NCBI GenBank assembly: GCA_045587065.1
Contig: JAZNBQ010000132.1
Location: 1 to 10,695, forward strand
Direction: 5' to 3'
DNA from: SFWF01 sp045587065
GTDB taxonomy: Bacteria; Bacillota; Clostridia; Oscillospirales; Acutalibacteraceae
Length of the DNA: 10,695 bases
Part shown: one piece after another, positions 1 to 6,829 of the stretch
Numbering within the stretch: the stretch's first letter is position 1
Layout: every line of letters begins with the position of its first letter
Notes under the pieces: generated by a model
Told to the model about the DNA's origin: nothing
The model's database searches: none
Seen by the model: only the letters and a program-made list of their open reading frames with translations
Made by a program: the position numbers and the translations under genes

Positions 1-773
1 GTAAATGCAACACCTGTACCACAGTTGTCACCCATATTACCAAATGCCATCATCTGTACGTTAACAGCGGTACCCCAAGAATAAGGAATATCGTTGTCAC
101 GACGGTAAACGTTTGCACGAGGGTTGTCCCATGAACGGAAAACAGCTTCAACAGCGCCCATTAACTGCTCTTTAGGATCAGTTGGGAAATCTTTGCCGAT
201 TTTGCTCTTGTATTCAGCCTTAAACTGTTCAGCAAGAACCTTAAGGTCTTCAGCAGTAAGCTCAACGTCCTGAGTTACGCCTTTTTCTTCTTTCATTTTG
301 TCGATAAGCTCTTCAAAATATTTCTTACCAACTTCCATAACTACGTCAGAATACATCTGAATAAATCTTCTGTAGCAGTCATAAGCCCAACGAGCGTTGC
401 CACTCTTTGCAGCCATAGTTTCAACAACGTCTTCATTAAGACCAAGGTTAAGAATGGTGTCCATCATACCAGGCATAGAAGCACGAGCACCGGAACGAAC
501 AGAAACGAGAAGAGGATTCTCCTTGTCACCGAACTTTTTACCGGTAATGTCTTCCATCTTGTCGATGTATTCCATAATCTGTGCCTGAATATCATCATTA
601 ATTTTTCTGCCGTCCTCATAATACTGAGTACAAGCTTCGGTAGTTACAGTGAAACCCTGAGGAACAGGAAGACCAATCTTGGTCATTTCTGCGAGGTTAG
701 CACCTTTACCGCCGAGAAGTTCACGCATAGAAGCGTCGCCTTCGCTAAAAAGGTAAACAAACTTTTGACTCAT
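1..773 (-). CDS. ppdK: Pyruvate, phosphate dikinase, N-terminal part (runs off left edge)
   Basis: This enzyme interconverts pyruvate + ATP + phosphate and phosphoenolpyruvate + AMP + pyrophosphate in the cytoplasm; in anaerobic Clostridia it often serves glycolysis or gluconeogenesis. I translated the minus strand from ATG 771-773 and read 257 codons without a stop to the window edge. The fragment covers most of the N-terminal ATP-grasp nucleotide-binding domain. GGKGANLAEM (residues 21-30) holds the ATP-phosphate lysine K23. SVRSGARASMPGMMDT (91-106) holds R93, equivalent to R92 of the Clostridium symbiosum enzyme. The central phosphohistidine and C-terminal pyruvate/PEP domains (family total about 870-880 aa) lie outside the window. 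An AGGAGG site at 785-790 sits 11 bases before the start. The gene has its own promoter and is separated by a terminator from the minus-strand unit upstream. The assignment is very secure. Confidence 0.97.
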   Translation of the reverse strand, partial: MSQKFVYLFSEGDASMRELLGGKGANLAEMTKIGLPVPQGFTVTTEACTQYYEDGRKINDDIQAQIMEYIDKMEDITGKKFGDKENPLLVSVRSGARASMPGMMDTILNLGLNEDVVETMAAKSGNARWAYDCYRRFIQMYSDVVMEVGKKYFEELIDKMKEEKGVTQDVELTAEDLKVLAEQFKAEYKSKIGKDFPTDPKEQLMGAVEAVFRSWDNPRANVYRRDNDIPYSWGTAVNVQMMAFGNMGDNCGTGVAF

Positions 774-847
774 TGATGAATCAACCTCCTAAAATTTTAC
801 GGACAAAATCCGCTTTTATTCTTTTACCAAAAAGATGGTAGCACTTT

Positions 848-876
848 ATTATAACACATTTCGCAGAAAATGGAAG
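848..876 (-). promoter_or_regulatory. ppdK promoter (extended -10)
   Basis: Read on the minus strand, a perfect TATAAT (848-853) is preceded by TGT, giving the extended -10 TGTTATAAT. At 17-bp spacing the -35 position (871-876) is only CTTCCA, so recognition would rest on the extended -10. The leader of about 65 bases before the ppdK ATG contains two short hairpins (825-840 and 801-812 region) ahead of the AGGAGG site; neither is long enough to call a known riboregulator. Confidence 0.65.
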
Positions 877-928
877 AAAAATTTTTCAAAAAACGCAATA
901 TTTATGTATAATATGCAACTTTTTATGT

Positions 929-958
929 AAAAAAGCGGAGTGTTTGGTCACTCCGCTT
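929..958 (-). terminator. Intrinsic terminator of the coaX / ECF S-component unit
   Basis: A perfect 10-bp stem (AAGCGGAGTG at 933-942 with CACTCCGCTT at 949-958) has a 6-base loop and is followed, on the minus strand, by a run of six T (complement of 929-934). It begins just past the stop codon of the membrane-protein gene and isolates that unit from the ppdK promoter downstream. Confidence 0.92.
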
Positions 959-964
959 CAAAAA

Positions 965-1540
965 TCAGTTCTTTTTAAATATATTTAGCACCCGCAAAAT
1001 AACAGGGGCAAGTAAAACGTTGGCACATATCTCGAAAAGAAAGTTTCCTCCTGCAAGGCCAAAAATCATATATCGTCCTACGTTGGAAAAACCAAGACCA
1101 AATCCCCATTGGGTAATAGTTTCCATAAAGAAGAGCTTGCAGCCCAGCAGGAAAACACCGGTGTTAACAACAGGACAAATAATGGCGGCAAGAAAAACTG
1201 CCAGATACTTGCTTGCGGATTTAATAGCCTTGTAAACCAAACCTGCCGCAAGGCCACACAAAACGCCTTTTACCAGTACGGTAATAACAGTACCTATTGG
1301 GCTTACTACGAAAAATGCCGCAGCGTCTCCGCTTAAAAGCACGGTTATACCAAAGACAAAACCAAGCCAAGCGCCTATATAAGCGTTGCATAAGGCGGCG
1401 CCCAGTACAATGGGAACCAGAACAAGCGAAATGGAAAAGGGACCAAATCGAATAAATGAGCCCAGCAGTTGCAGAATAACAACCAAAGCGGTGAGAACTG
1501 CACCTACAGATAACTGTTTGATGCTTTCTGTTTTTTTCAT
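965..1540 (-). CDS. ECF transporter S component-like membrane protein (putative pantothenate/vitamin uptake)
   Basis: A 191-aa, very hydrophobic protein with about six membrane segments (roughly residues 10-30, 34-52, 54-72, 78-104, 110-135 and 155-185) and a short basic C-terminus. Size, topology and an N-terminus of the type KQLSVGAVLTALVVILQ resemble the substrate-binding (S) components of energy-coupling-factor vitamin transporters. S components bind the vitamin and share an EcfA/A'/T energising module encoded elsewhere; no such module is in this window. The start is fixed by GGAGGT (1549-1554) eight bases before ATG 1538-1540. It follows coaX on the same strand after 81 bases and ends before a strong terminator, so the two are probably co-transcribed. 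That context favours pantothenate or a related CoA precursor as substrate, but substrate identity is inference. Alternatives are an S component for another vitamin or a general small integral membrane protein. Confidence 0.8.
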   Translation of the reverse strand: MKKTESIKQLSVGAVLTALVVILQLLGSFIRFGPFSISLVLVPIVLGAALCNAYIGAWLGFVFGITVLLSGDAAAFFVVSPIGTVITVLVKGVLCGLAAGLVYKAIKSASKYLAVFLAAIICPVVNTGVFLLGCKLFFMETITQWGFGLGFSNVGRYMIFGLAGGNFLFEICANVLLAPVILRVLNIFKKN

Positions 1541-1590
1541 ATTTTAAGACCTCCGATACTACTCCCATAAGGGATGCAGTTCATAATATT

Positions 1591-1616
1591 TTAATTCCCT
1601 GAAAGAAGGGTATTAA
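1591..1616 (-). other. Imperfect inverted repeat between coaX and the ECF S-component gene
   Basis: The arms 1591-1600 (TTAATTCCCT) and 1607-1616 (AGGGTATTAA) pair at nine of ten positions around a 6-base loop, just past the coaX stop. On the minus strand no run of T follows, so it is not a convincing terminator. It could be a weak attenuator or an mRNA-stabilising or processing hairpin that sets the coaX to transporter ratio. Confidence 0.35.
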
Positions 1617-1621
1617 CTAAA

Positions 1622-2386
1622 TTAATTGTTCTTTTCGTATATAAGTCTGAGTCCTTCAAGAAGCAGGTTTTCATTGTAAATAATGTCTTTTTTGCAAAGA
1701 GTAATAATATCTTTTGAAAGACCGCCTGTAGCTACAACCGTTGTACTGTAGCCAAGTTCTTCTTCCATTCTTTCAATAAGACCGTCCAACATAGCTGCAG
1801 TTCCGTAAACAAGACCTGATTGCAGACAGTCAGTAGTGTTGGAACCGATAACCGAATGAGAAGGAGCAATATTAACTGAAGGTAAAGCAGCAGTGCCCTG
1901 ATTTAAGGCTTTTAAGGTAAGGGCAACACCTGCAGCAATAGAACCACCTACAAAAACTCCGTTTTCATCTAAAACTGAAAGGGTAGTAGCGGTGCCCATG
2001 TCAATAACAATACAAGGCATGGTATATTCGTTTAATGCACCAACTGCACCTGCAACCAAGTCGGCTCCAAGCTGTGAAGGATTATCGATTTTAATGTTAA
2101 GTCCGGTTTTAACACCGGGGCCCAAAACTAAAGGCACAGTATCACAAAGCAGAGTTACTGCGGCAGAAACAGCAGAACAAACCGTAGGAACAACCGAAGA
2201 AATAATACAGTCTTCAACTTGACTTACCTCTTCTCCGTGAAGCTCAACAGCACCTTTAATGTCTATGGCATATTGGTCAGGAGTTTTCACCGTGTCTGTA
2301 GCAATACGCGCGGTTGTTTTAAGAACACTGTCGTCAAATAAACCTAAAGTAATATTGGTGTTTCCAATGTCAATAGCAAGTAACAT
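1622..2386 (-). CDS. coaX: Type III pantothenate kinase
   Basis: CoaX phosphorylates pantothenate with ATP to 4'-phosphopantothenate, the first committed step of coenzyme A synthesis, in the cytoplasm. The protein is 254 aa, normal for the family (about 255-260). It has the ASKHA-fold phosphate loop AIDIGNTN (residues 4-11, D6), the pantothenate-binding GPGVKTGL (89-96), the catalytic-aspartate motif GAD (107-109) and the second phosphate motif DMGTATT (129-135). The usual Arg after GAD is Leu here, a variation I believe occurs in some clostridial homologues. ATG 2384-2386 is chosen because GGAGGG (2393-2398) lies six bases upstream and the phosphate loop then starts at residue 4. An in-frame ATG at 2441-2443 overlaps the -35 box of its own promoter, so it cannot be used from that transcript. 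Type III enzymes are generally not feedback-inhibited by CoA. Confidence 0.96.
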   Translation of the reverse strand: MLLAIDIGNTNITLGLFDDSVLKTTARIATDTVKTPDQYAIDIKGAVELHGEEVSQVEDCIISSVVPTVCSAVSAAVTLLCDTVPLVLGPGVKTGLNIKIDNPSQLGADLVAGAVGALNEYTMPCIVIDMGTATTLSVLDENGVFVGGSIAAGVALTLKALNQGTAALPSVNIAPSHSVIGSNTTDCLQSGLVYGTAAMLDGLIERMEEELGYSTTVVATGGLSKDIITLCKKDIIYNENLLLEGLRLIYEKNN

Positions 2387-2414
2387 AACCTTCCCTCCAG
2401 TCTTTAGCATTAAG

Positions 2415-2443
2415 ATTATACAACCAAACATAAATAAATTCAA
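2415..2443 (-). promoter_or_regulatory. coaX promoter
   Basis: Read on the minus strand: TTGAAT (2438-2443), 17-bp spacer, TATAAT (2415-2420). The predicted transcript starts near 2408, giving a leader of about 22 bases that carries only the Shine-Dalgarno site. Confidence 0.85.
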
Positions 2444-2472
2444 TAGAAAATGGTTAGATTTTCAAAAAAAAG

Positions 2473-2501
2473 TTGACTTATCGTCATTTAATTGTTATAA
2501 T
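2473..2501 (+). promoter_or_regulatory. rpsF-ssb-rpsR promoter
   Basis: TTGACT (2473-2478), exactly 17 bp, then TATAAT (2496-2501) with an extended -10 TG (2493-2494). This is close to the sigma-A consensus and suits a ribosomal-protein operon. It is divergent from the coaX promoter, with 29 bp between the two -35 boxes. The predicted start near 2508 leaves a leader of about 80 bases before rpsF. Confidence 0.92.
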
Positions 2502-2533
2502 GTTTCGTGCTATTGGTAAATATTATGCCAAAA

Positions 2534-2582
2534 GCATCCTTGTTCCAAAAGAAATTGGGGCCAAATGACCAGAAGGAGGTGC
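2534..2582 (+). promoter_or_regulatory. rpsF leader with possible Shine-Dalgarno-sequestering fold
   Basis: GCATCCTT (2534-2541) can pair with AAGGA (2573-2577) plus TGC (2580-2582), leaving GG (2578-2579) bulged. This covers most of the rpsF Shine-Dalgarno AAGGAGG (2573-2579). Inside, CCAA (2545-2548) and TTGG (2555-2558) can form a small hairpin. The position fits autogenous translational control of a ribosomal-protein operon. The leader lacks the CCG element of the described S6:S18 leader motif, so it is not a clear member of that class. The fold is by eye only, with no energy calculation. Confidence 0.35.
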
Positions 2583-2590
2583 AACGAACT

Positions 2591-2869
2591 ATGGCAAAGT
2601 ATGAAGCATGTATGGTTTTCTCTGTTGCCGGCGGCGAAGAAGCTGTTGAAGCATTAAAGGGAAAATTCGCAACACTTATTGCAGAAAACGGTACCGTTGT
2701 TAACGTTGATGATTGGGGTAAGCGTCGTTTAGCATACCTTATCGATGACGAAGCAGAAGGCTATTACGTTTTCACTACTTTCGAAAGTGCTCCTGAGTTC
2801 CCAGCAGAGCTTGAGAGAGTAGCAGGAATCACCGAAGGTGTACTTCGCGTAATGACCTTAAGAAAATAA
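2591..2869 (+). CDS. rpsF: 30S ribosomal protein S6
   Basis: S6 is a small-subunit protein that binds 16S rRNA in the platform as a complex with S18, encoded two genes downstream. The 92-aa product is typical in length for S6. It begins MAKYEACMVFSV and carries the family's mid-region VDDWGKRRLAYLI (residues 46-58), followed by the aromatic strand GYYVFTTF. The start is ATG 2591-2593, with AAGGAGG (2573-2579) 11 bases upstream. An in-frame ATG at 2507 would start at or before the predicted transcription start and add 28 unrelated residues, so it is rejected. It is the first gene of the rpsF-ssb-rpsR unit, 19 bases before ssb. Confidence 0.96.
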   Translation: MAKYEACMVFSVAGGEEAVEALKGKFATLIAENGTVVNVDDWGKRRLAYLIDDEAEGYYVFTTFESAPEFPAELERVAGITEGVLRVMTLRK

Positions 2870-2888
2870 TTTTGGAGGAAATTGAAGC

Positions 2889-3320
2889 ATGTTTAATCTA
2901 GTTGTATTAACAGGACGTCTTACCGCTGACCCCGAGCTTAGATATACTTCGGGAAATATTCCGGTAACTTCATTCTCCATAGCAGTAAGCCGCCGCTATA
3001 AAGCAGGAGAGGAAACTCAGGCAGATTTTATTAATATCGTTGCTTGGCGTCAGACTGCTGAATTTGTAACCAAGTATTTCCAAAAAGGAAGTATGATTGG
3101 CATTGAGGGTTCTATTCAGACCAGAAGATATGTTGATAAAGACACAGGTAAGAACCGCACCGCATTTGAAGTTTTAGCAAACAACGTTCAGTTTGTTGAG
3201 GCTAAACGCGACGGCAACGCAGCCGTACCTATGGGAGAAGCTCCTGCTTCTTTCTCAAACGCAGGTGTATCAGAATTCACCGACCTTTCGGGCGAGTCGG
3301 ATGATGATTTGCCATTCTAA
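2889..3320 (+). CDS. ssb: Single-stranded DNA-binding protein
   Basis: SSB coats single-stranded DNA during replication, recombination and repair, and recruits partner enzymes through its C-terminal tip. The 143-aa protein has an N-terminal OB fold (about 1-105): VVLTGRLTADPELRYT (5-20) and the aromatic DNA-stacking segment around FINIVAWR (47-54, W53). A short flexible linker follows, then the acidic interaction tip DDDLPF (138-143), a conservative variant of the usual DDDIPF. GGAGG at 2874-2878 lies ten bases before ATG 2889. Its position between rpsF and rpsR is the standard Firmicute arrangement and marks it as the principal chromosomal SSB rather than a plasmid or phage copy. Confidence 0.97.
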   Translation: MFNLVVLTGRLTADPELRYTSGNIPVTSFSIAVSRRYKAGEETQADFINIVAWRQTAEFVTKYFQKGSMIGIEGSIQTRRYVDKDTGKNRTAFEVLANNVQFVEAKRDGNAAVPMGEAPASFSNAGVSEFTDLSGESDDDLPF

Positions 3321-3356
3321 TAACTAAAGCCCTATTTTAAATTAGGAGGCGTAAAA

Positions 3357-3596
3357 ATGGAAAGAACAGAAAAACCTATGCACAGAAAGCCACGTAAAAA
3401 GGTTTGTCATTTCTGTGTTGACAAAGTAGAGGTTATTGATTATAAGGATATTGCTCGTCTTCGTAAATTCATTTCCGAGCGCGCAAAAATTTTACCACGT
3501 CGTGCAACAGGCAACTGTGCCGCACACCAGAGAGAGCTTACAACAGCTATCAAACGTGCACGTCAGGTAGCATTACTTCCTTATGTAAACGACTAA
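3357..3596 (+). CDS. rpsR: 30S ribosomal protein S18 (zinc-ligand form)
   Basis: S18 pairs with S6 on the small-subunit platform. The 79-aa product has the conserved core ARLRKFISERAKILPRR (33-49) and the C-terminal AIKRARQVALLPYV. It has a CHFC pair (C17, C20) and a CAAH pair (C54, H57), a full set of four potential zinc ligands. This marks it as the C+ (zinc-binding) type, unlike the B. subtilis protein, which lacks most of these. The start ATG 3357 has AGGAGG at 3344-3349, seven bases upstream. It is the last gene of its unit, followed by a strong terminator. Confidence 0.96.
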   Translation: MERTEKPMHRKPRKKVCHFCVDKVEVIDYKDIARLRKFISERAKILPRRATGNCAAHQRELTTAIKRARQVALLPYVND

Positions 3597-3607
3597 TAAG
3601 AAAAACG

Positions 3608-3644
3608 ATAAAGTCTGATTTTAAAAATCAGGCTTTATTTTTTT
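3608..3644 (+). terminator. Intrinsic terminator after rpsR
   Basis: A 14-bp stem (3608-3621 with 3625-3638, one G-T wobble, 3-base loop) is followed by T at 3638-3644. It lies 12 bases after the rpsR stop and separates the ribosomal-protein unit from the glycogen unit. Confidence 0.93.
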
Positions 3645-3665
3645 ATATAGGTGTTTTAAAACTTC

Positions 3666-3694
3666 TTGCAATAATATAATATGTTTGGTACAAT
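3666..3694 (+). promoter_or_regulatory. Promoter of the glgBCDA-uppP unit
   Basis: TTGCAA (3666-3671), 17-bp spacer, TACAAT (3689-3694). The predicted start near 3701 leaves a leader of about 27 bases. The flanks are very A+T-rich (repeated ATAATATAAT), so alternative -10 boxes such as one at 3694-3699 are possible. I saw no clear operator or cre-like site. Confidence 0.75.
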
Positions 3695-3727
3695 ATAATA
3701 TATATAGCACTTAAAAGGAGTCGGATT

Positions 3728-5599
3728 TTGGGTATTATGTCTGTAAAAAACGTAAATCTAGAAGATTTTCATAATCAGATTTGTCATAATGCGTACGAAT
3801 TTTTAGGAGCCTTTAAAGAAAACGATGCTGTAACCTTCAGAGTTTGGGCACCGGCAGCTAAAAGCGTTAGCGTAGTAGGCGACTTTAATTCTTGGGATAC
3901 AAATGCGCTTCCTATGACCAGAGTGACCGACCGAGGCATTTGGGAAGCAAAGGCAGAGAATATCGCTAATTACAGTAACTATAAATATGCAGTAACTTCT
4001 CATAGCGGTAATACCGTTTTTAAAATCGATCCTTTCGGAAGGCATTTTGAAACTCCTCCCGGTAGCGCTTCAAAAATTTATGAAGATGATAACTACATGT
4101 GGGGAGATTCCTCTTTCAGAAAGAAAATTTCTAATTCTAATATTTTGGAACGCCCCATAAATATATATGAGGTACATGCTGAGTCATGGAAAAAATATGC
4201 CGATGGAAATAATTTTGATTACGTTAAACTTGCAACGGAATTATCTGCATATTTAAAAGAAATGGGATATACTCACGTGGAGTTTATGCCTCTTACAGAA
4301 TATCCTTTTTCAGGTTCTTGGGGTTATCAGGTAACTGGTTATTTTGCTCCAACATCAAGATACGGAACTCCTGTAAATTTCAAAGAATGTATTGATATTT
4401 TTCACAAAAACGGCATTGGGGTAATTCTTGATTGGGTTCCTGCTCATTTTCCCAAAGACGAGCAAGGACTTTACCGCTTTGACGGCGAACGTTGTTTCGA
4501 ATATGAGGATGACAGACGCGGAGAGCATAAGGAATGGGGAACCTGCGTATTTAATTACGGCAAGGTAGAGGTAATGAACTTTCTGATTTCCAGTGCCTGT
4601 TATTTCTTAAAAGAGTTTCATATAGACGGACTTCGAGTAGATGCAGTAGCCTCTATGCTTTATCTTGACTATGGAAGAAAAGACGGAGAATGGGCACAAA
4701 ACCAATACGGTGGCAGGGAGCATATTGAAGCAATAGAGTTTTTGCGCCGCTTAAACGAGGCCTGCTTTGCCGCAAATCCTAACGTGCTGATGATAGCCGA
4801 AGAATCCACCGCCTGGCCTATGGTAACAAAGCCTGCCTCAGACGGAGGGCTTGGGTTTAACTTTAAGTGGAATATGGGTTGGATGAACGATATGTTAAGA
4901 TATACCTCATTAGACCCGATTTACCGCAAATATCATCACGATGCACTAACATTTTCTTTCATGTATGCCTTTTCAGAAAATTTTGTTTTGCCAATTTCTC
5001 ACGACGAGGTAGTACACGGTAAATGTTCACTCATAAATAAAATGCCCGGCGAGTATGACCAAAAATTTGCAGGACTTAGAGCTTTTTATGGTTATATGAT
5101 GGCACATCCGGGCAAAAAGCTTGTTTTTATGGGGCAGGAGTTTGGTCAGTTTATAGAATGGGACTATAAAAAAGAATTGGATTGGTTTTTGCTAGAGTAT
5201 GACCGACATAAACAAACGCAAAACTTTGTAAAAGAACTAAATAAATTTTATCTTAAAAACAAGACCCTTTATGAAATTGATTATTCTTGGGAAGGATTTT
5301 CTTGGATTGCTAATGATGACAGAGACCAGAGTGTAATTGCCTTTAAGAGAATGGATAAAGAAGACAACGAATTAATAGTAGTATGTAATTTTGTCCCTGT
5401 AGAGCGAAAAGATTATCTGGTAGGGGTAAATAAAGGCTCATATCAAACAGTGTTTTCAACCGATTGGGTGAAATTTGGCGGAGAGACCAAAGTGTCAAGG
5501 AAGAAAATAGAATCAGACTCTGTTGCAATGCACGGTTATGATAATTCCATTTCTTTAACCTTGCCACCGCTTTCGGTAACCTATCTTAAAAAAATATAG
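3728..5599 (+). CDS. glgB: 1,4-alpha-glucan branching enzyme (GH13)
   Basis: GlgB cuts alpha-1,4-glucan chains and re-attaches them as alpha-1,6 branches, giving glycogen its branching. At 623 aa it matches the shorter Firmicute form (B. subtilis about 627 aa) and lacks the extra N-terminal N1 domain of the 728-aa E. coli enzyme. In order it has a CBM48 module (about 30-110, with VSVVGDFNSWD), a GH13 barrel, and a C-terminal beta domain. Catalytic nucleophile D305 is in DGLRVDAV, acid/base E358 in MIAEES, and the transition-state pair H425/D426 in SHDEVVHG. Their spacing (53 and 121 residues from D305) equals that of E. coli D405/E458/D526. The start is taken as TTG 3728, seven bases after AAGGAG (3715-3720). 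ATG 3737 is in frame but 16 bases away, so it is the alternative. It is the first gene of the glycogen unit. Confidence 0.96.
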   Translation: MGIMSVKNVNLEDFHNQICHNAYEFLGAFKENDAVTFRVWAPAAKSVSVVGDFNSWDTNALPMTRVTDRGIWEAKAENIANYSNYKYAVTSHSGNTVFKIDPFGRHFETPPGSASKIYEDDNYMWGDSSFRKKISNSNILERPINIYEVHAESWKKYADGNNFDYVKLATELSAYLKEMGYTHVEFMPLTEYPFSGSWGYQVTGYFAPTSRYGTPVNFKECIDIFHKNGIGVILDWVPAHFPKDEQGLYRFDGERCFEYEDDRRGEHKEWGTCVFNYGKVEVMNFLISSACYFLKEFHIDGLRVDAVASMLYLDYGRKDGEWAQNQYGGREHIEAIEFLRRLNEACFAANPNVLMIAEESTAWPMVTKPASDGGLGFNFKWNMGWMNDMLRYTSLDPIYRKYHHDALTFSFMYAFSENFVLPISHDEVVHGKCSLINKMPGEYDQKFAGLRAFYGYMMAHPGKKLVFMGQEFGQFIEWDYKKELDWFLLEYDRHKQTQNFVKELNKFYLKNKTLYEIDYSWEGFSWIANDDRDQSVIAFKRMDKEDNELIVVCNFVPVERKDYLVGVNKGSYQTVFSTDWVKFGGETKVSRKKIESDSVAMHGYDNSISLTLPPLSVTYLKKI

Positions 5600-5611
5600 G
5601 AGTTGATTGTT

Positions 5612-6829
5612 TTGAAAAAGACAGAATGTGTTGCTATGCTTTTGGCAGGAGGACAAGGAAGTCGACTTGGCGTTCTCACACAAAAAATAGCTAAACCTGC
5701 GGTACCTTACGGAGGAAAATACAGGATTATAGATTTTCCTCTCTCTAATTGCACTAACTCTGGAATAGATACGGTAGGTATTTTAACACAGTATCAACCC
5801 TTGGAACTGGCCGATTATGTAGGAAGCGGAAAACCCTGGGATTTGGACCGCGTCTTTGGCGGAGTACATATTTTGCCACCATACCAGAAAAGTAAAGGCG
5901 GAGACTGGTACAAAGGTACCGCCAACGCTATTTACCAGAATATGAATTTTATACAGCGTTATAATCCGGAGTATGTTTTAATTCTTTCGGGTGACCACAT
6001 ATACAAAATGGATTATTCTAAGATTTTAAATCAACATAAGGAAACAGAGGCAGATTGCACCATAGCCGTTATAGAAGTTCCCTTTGAGGAAGCCAGCCGT
6101 TTCGGTATAATGAACGCAAAAGACGACGGCACAATATATGAATTTGAAGAAAAACCAAAAAATCCAAAAAGCAATCTTGCTTCTATGGGTATATACGTCT
6201 TCAATTGGGAAAAACTCAAATACTATCTTACCAAAGATGAAGAAAATGAAACCTCTTCCAACGATTTTGGTAAAGACGTTATTCCTGCAATGCTTGGAGA
6301 TAATCAGAAAATGATGGTCTATCGTTTTGATGATTATTGGAAGGACGTAGGAACGGTAGAGTCTTTGTGGGAGGCAAATTTAGACCTTCTTAACCCTAAG
6401 ATTCAGCTTGATTTAAGTGACCCTAACTGGAAGATTTATTCAGGCACGCAAGGGCTACCGCCTCAGTACGTGTCTCCCGACGCAGAGATAGAAAACTCCC
6501 TTGTTACAGTAGGCTGCAGCATCTATGGAAATCTGGATTATTCGGTACTTTTTGAAAACGTAACTGTGGAAAAGGGTGCAAGTGTCGAATATTCATTGGT
6601 AATGCCGGGTGCAGTTATTAAAGAAGGGGCAAAGGTTAAATATTCTATTATTGCAGAGAATGCCGTTATAGGCGAAAACGCAGTGATAGGTGAAGATCCT
6701 GCAGCCTCAGAAAATCTTGAGGGATGGGGAATTACAGTAATCGGAGACAAATTAAAAGTTGGCAAAAATGCTGTAATTGGCGCAAACAAAATGATTACTA
6801 AGGACGTTAGTGAGGAGGAAAGAATATGA
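5612..6829 (+). CDS. glgC: Glucose-1-phosphate adenylyltransferase, catalytic subunit
   Basis: GlgC makes ADP-glucose from glucose-1-phosphate and ATP, the regulated step of bacterial glycogen synthesis. The 405-aa protein has an N-terminal nucleotidyltransferase domain with the glycine-rich loop LLAGGQGSRL (10-19), K25 and K28 before PAVPYGG, catalytic D128 in SGDHIYKMDY, and substrate-binding K181 in FEEKP. The D128-K181 spacing equals E. coli D142-K195. From about residue 285 it has a left-handed beta-helix of hexapeptide repeats (for example GAVIKEGAKV, AVIGENAVIG). The start is TTG 5612, nine bases after AGGAG (5598-5602), which overlaps the glgB stop. A TTG at 5603 directly abuts that site and cannot be used. 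It overlaps glgD by ATGA at 6826-6829, implying translational coupling of the two subunits. Confidence 0.96.
   Translation: MKKTECVAMLLAGGQGSRLGVLTQKIAKPAVPYGGKYRIIDFPLSNCTNSGIDTVGILTQYQPLELADYVGSGKPWDLDRVFGGVHILPPYQKSKGGDWYKGTANAIYQNMNFIQRYNPEYVLILSGDHIYKMDYSKILNQHKETEADCTIAVIEVPFEEASRFGIMNAKDDGTIYEFEEKPKNPKSNLASMGIYVFNWEKLKYYLTKDEENETSSNDFGKDVIPAMLGDNQKMMVYRFDDYWKDVGTVESLWEANLDLLNPKIQLDLSDPNWKIYSGTQGLPPQYVSPDAEIENSLVTVGCSIYGNLDYSVLFENVTVEKGASVEYSLVMPGAVIKEGAKVKYSIIAENAVIGENAVIGEDPAASENLEGWGITVIGDKLKVGKNAVIGANKMITKDVSEEERI

Noticed and set aside
1221..1568. 115-codon minus-strand frame overlapping the ECF S-component gene
   Set aside because: It is an alternative frame of the same strand, rich in Arg and Cys with no recognisable features; the overlapping 191-aa membrane protein has the proper ribosome-binding site and hydrophobic pattern.
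2387..2443. Upstream in-frame ATG start for coaX at 2443
   Set aside because: It falls in the -35 box of the coaX promoter, has no ribosome-binding site and adds residues not typical of the family; ATG 2386 with GGAGGG is better.
2507..2590. N-terminal extension or leader peptide of rpsF from ATG 2507
   Set aside because: The ATG lies at or before the predicted transcription start and lacks a ribosome-binding site; the open frame through the leader is most likely chance.
2508..2590. Canonical S6:S18 mRNA leader motif
   Set aside because: I looked for the characteristic CCG bulge and found no CCG anywhere in the leader; only a generic Shine-Dalgarno-pairing fold can be supported.
3645..3727. 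Catabolite-responsive (cre) or other operator in the glg promoter region
   Set aside because: The region is simply A+T-rich; no palindrome resembling a cre site or other known operator was seen.
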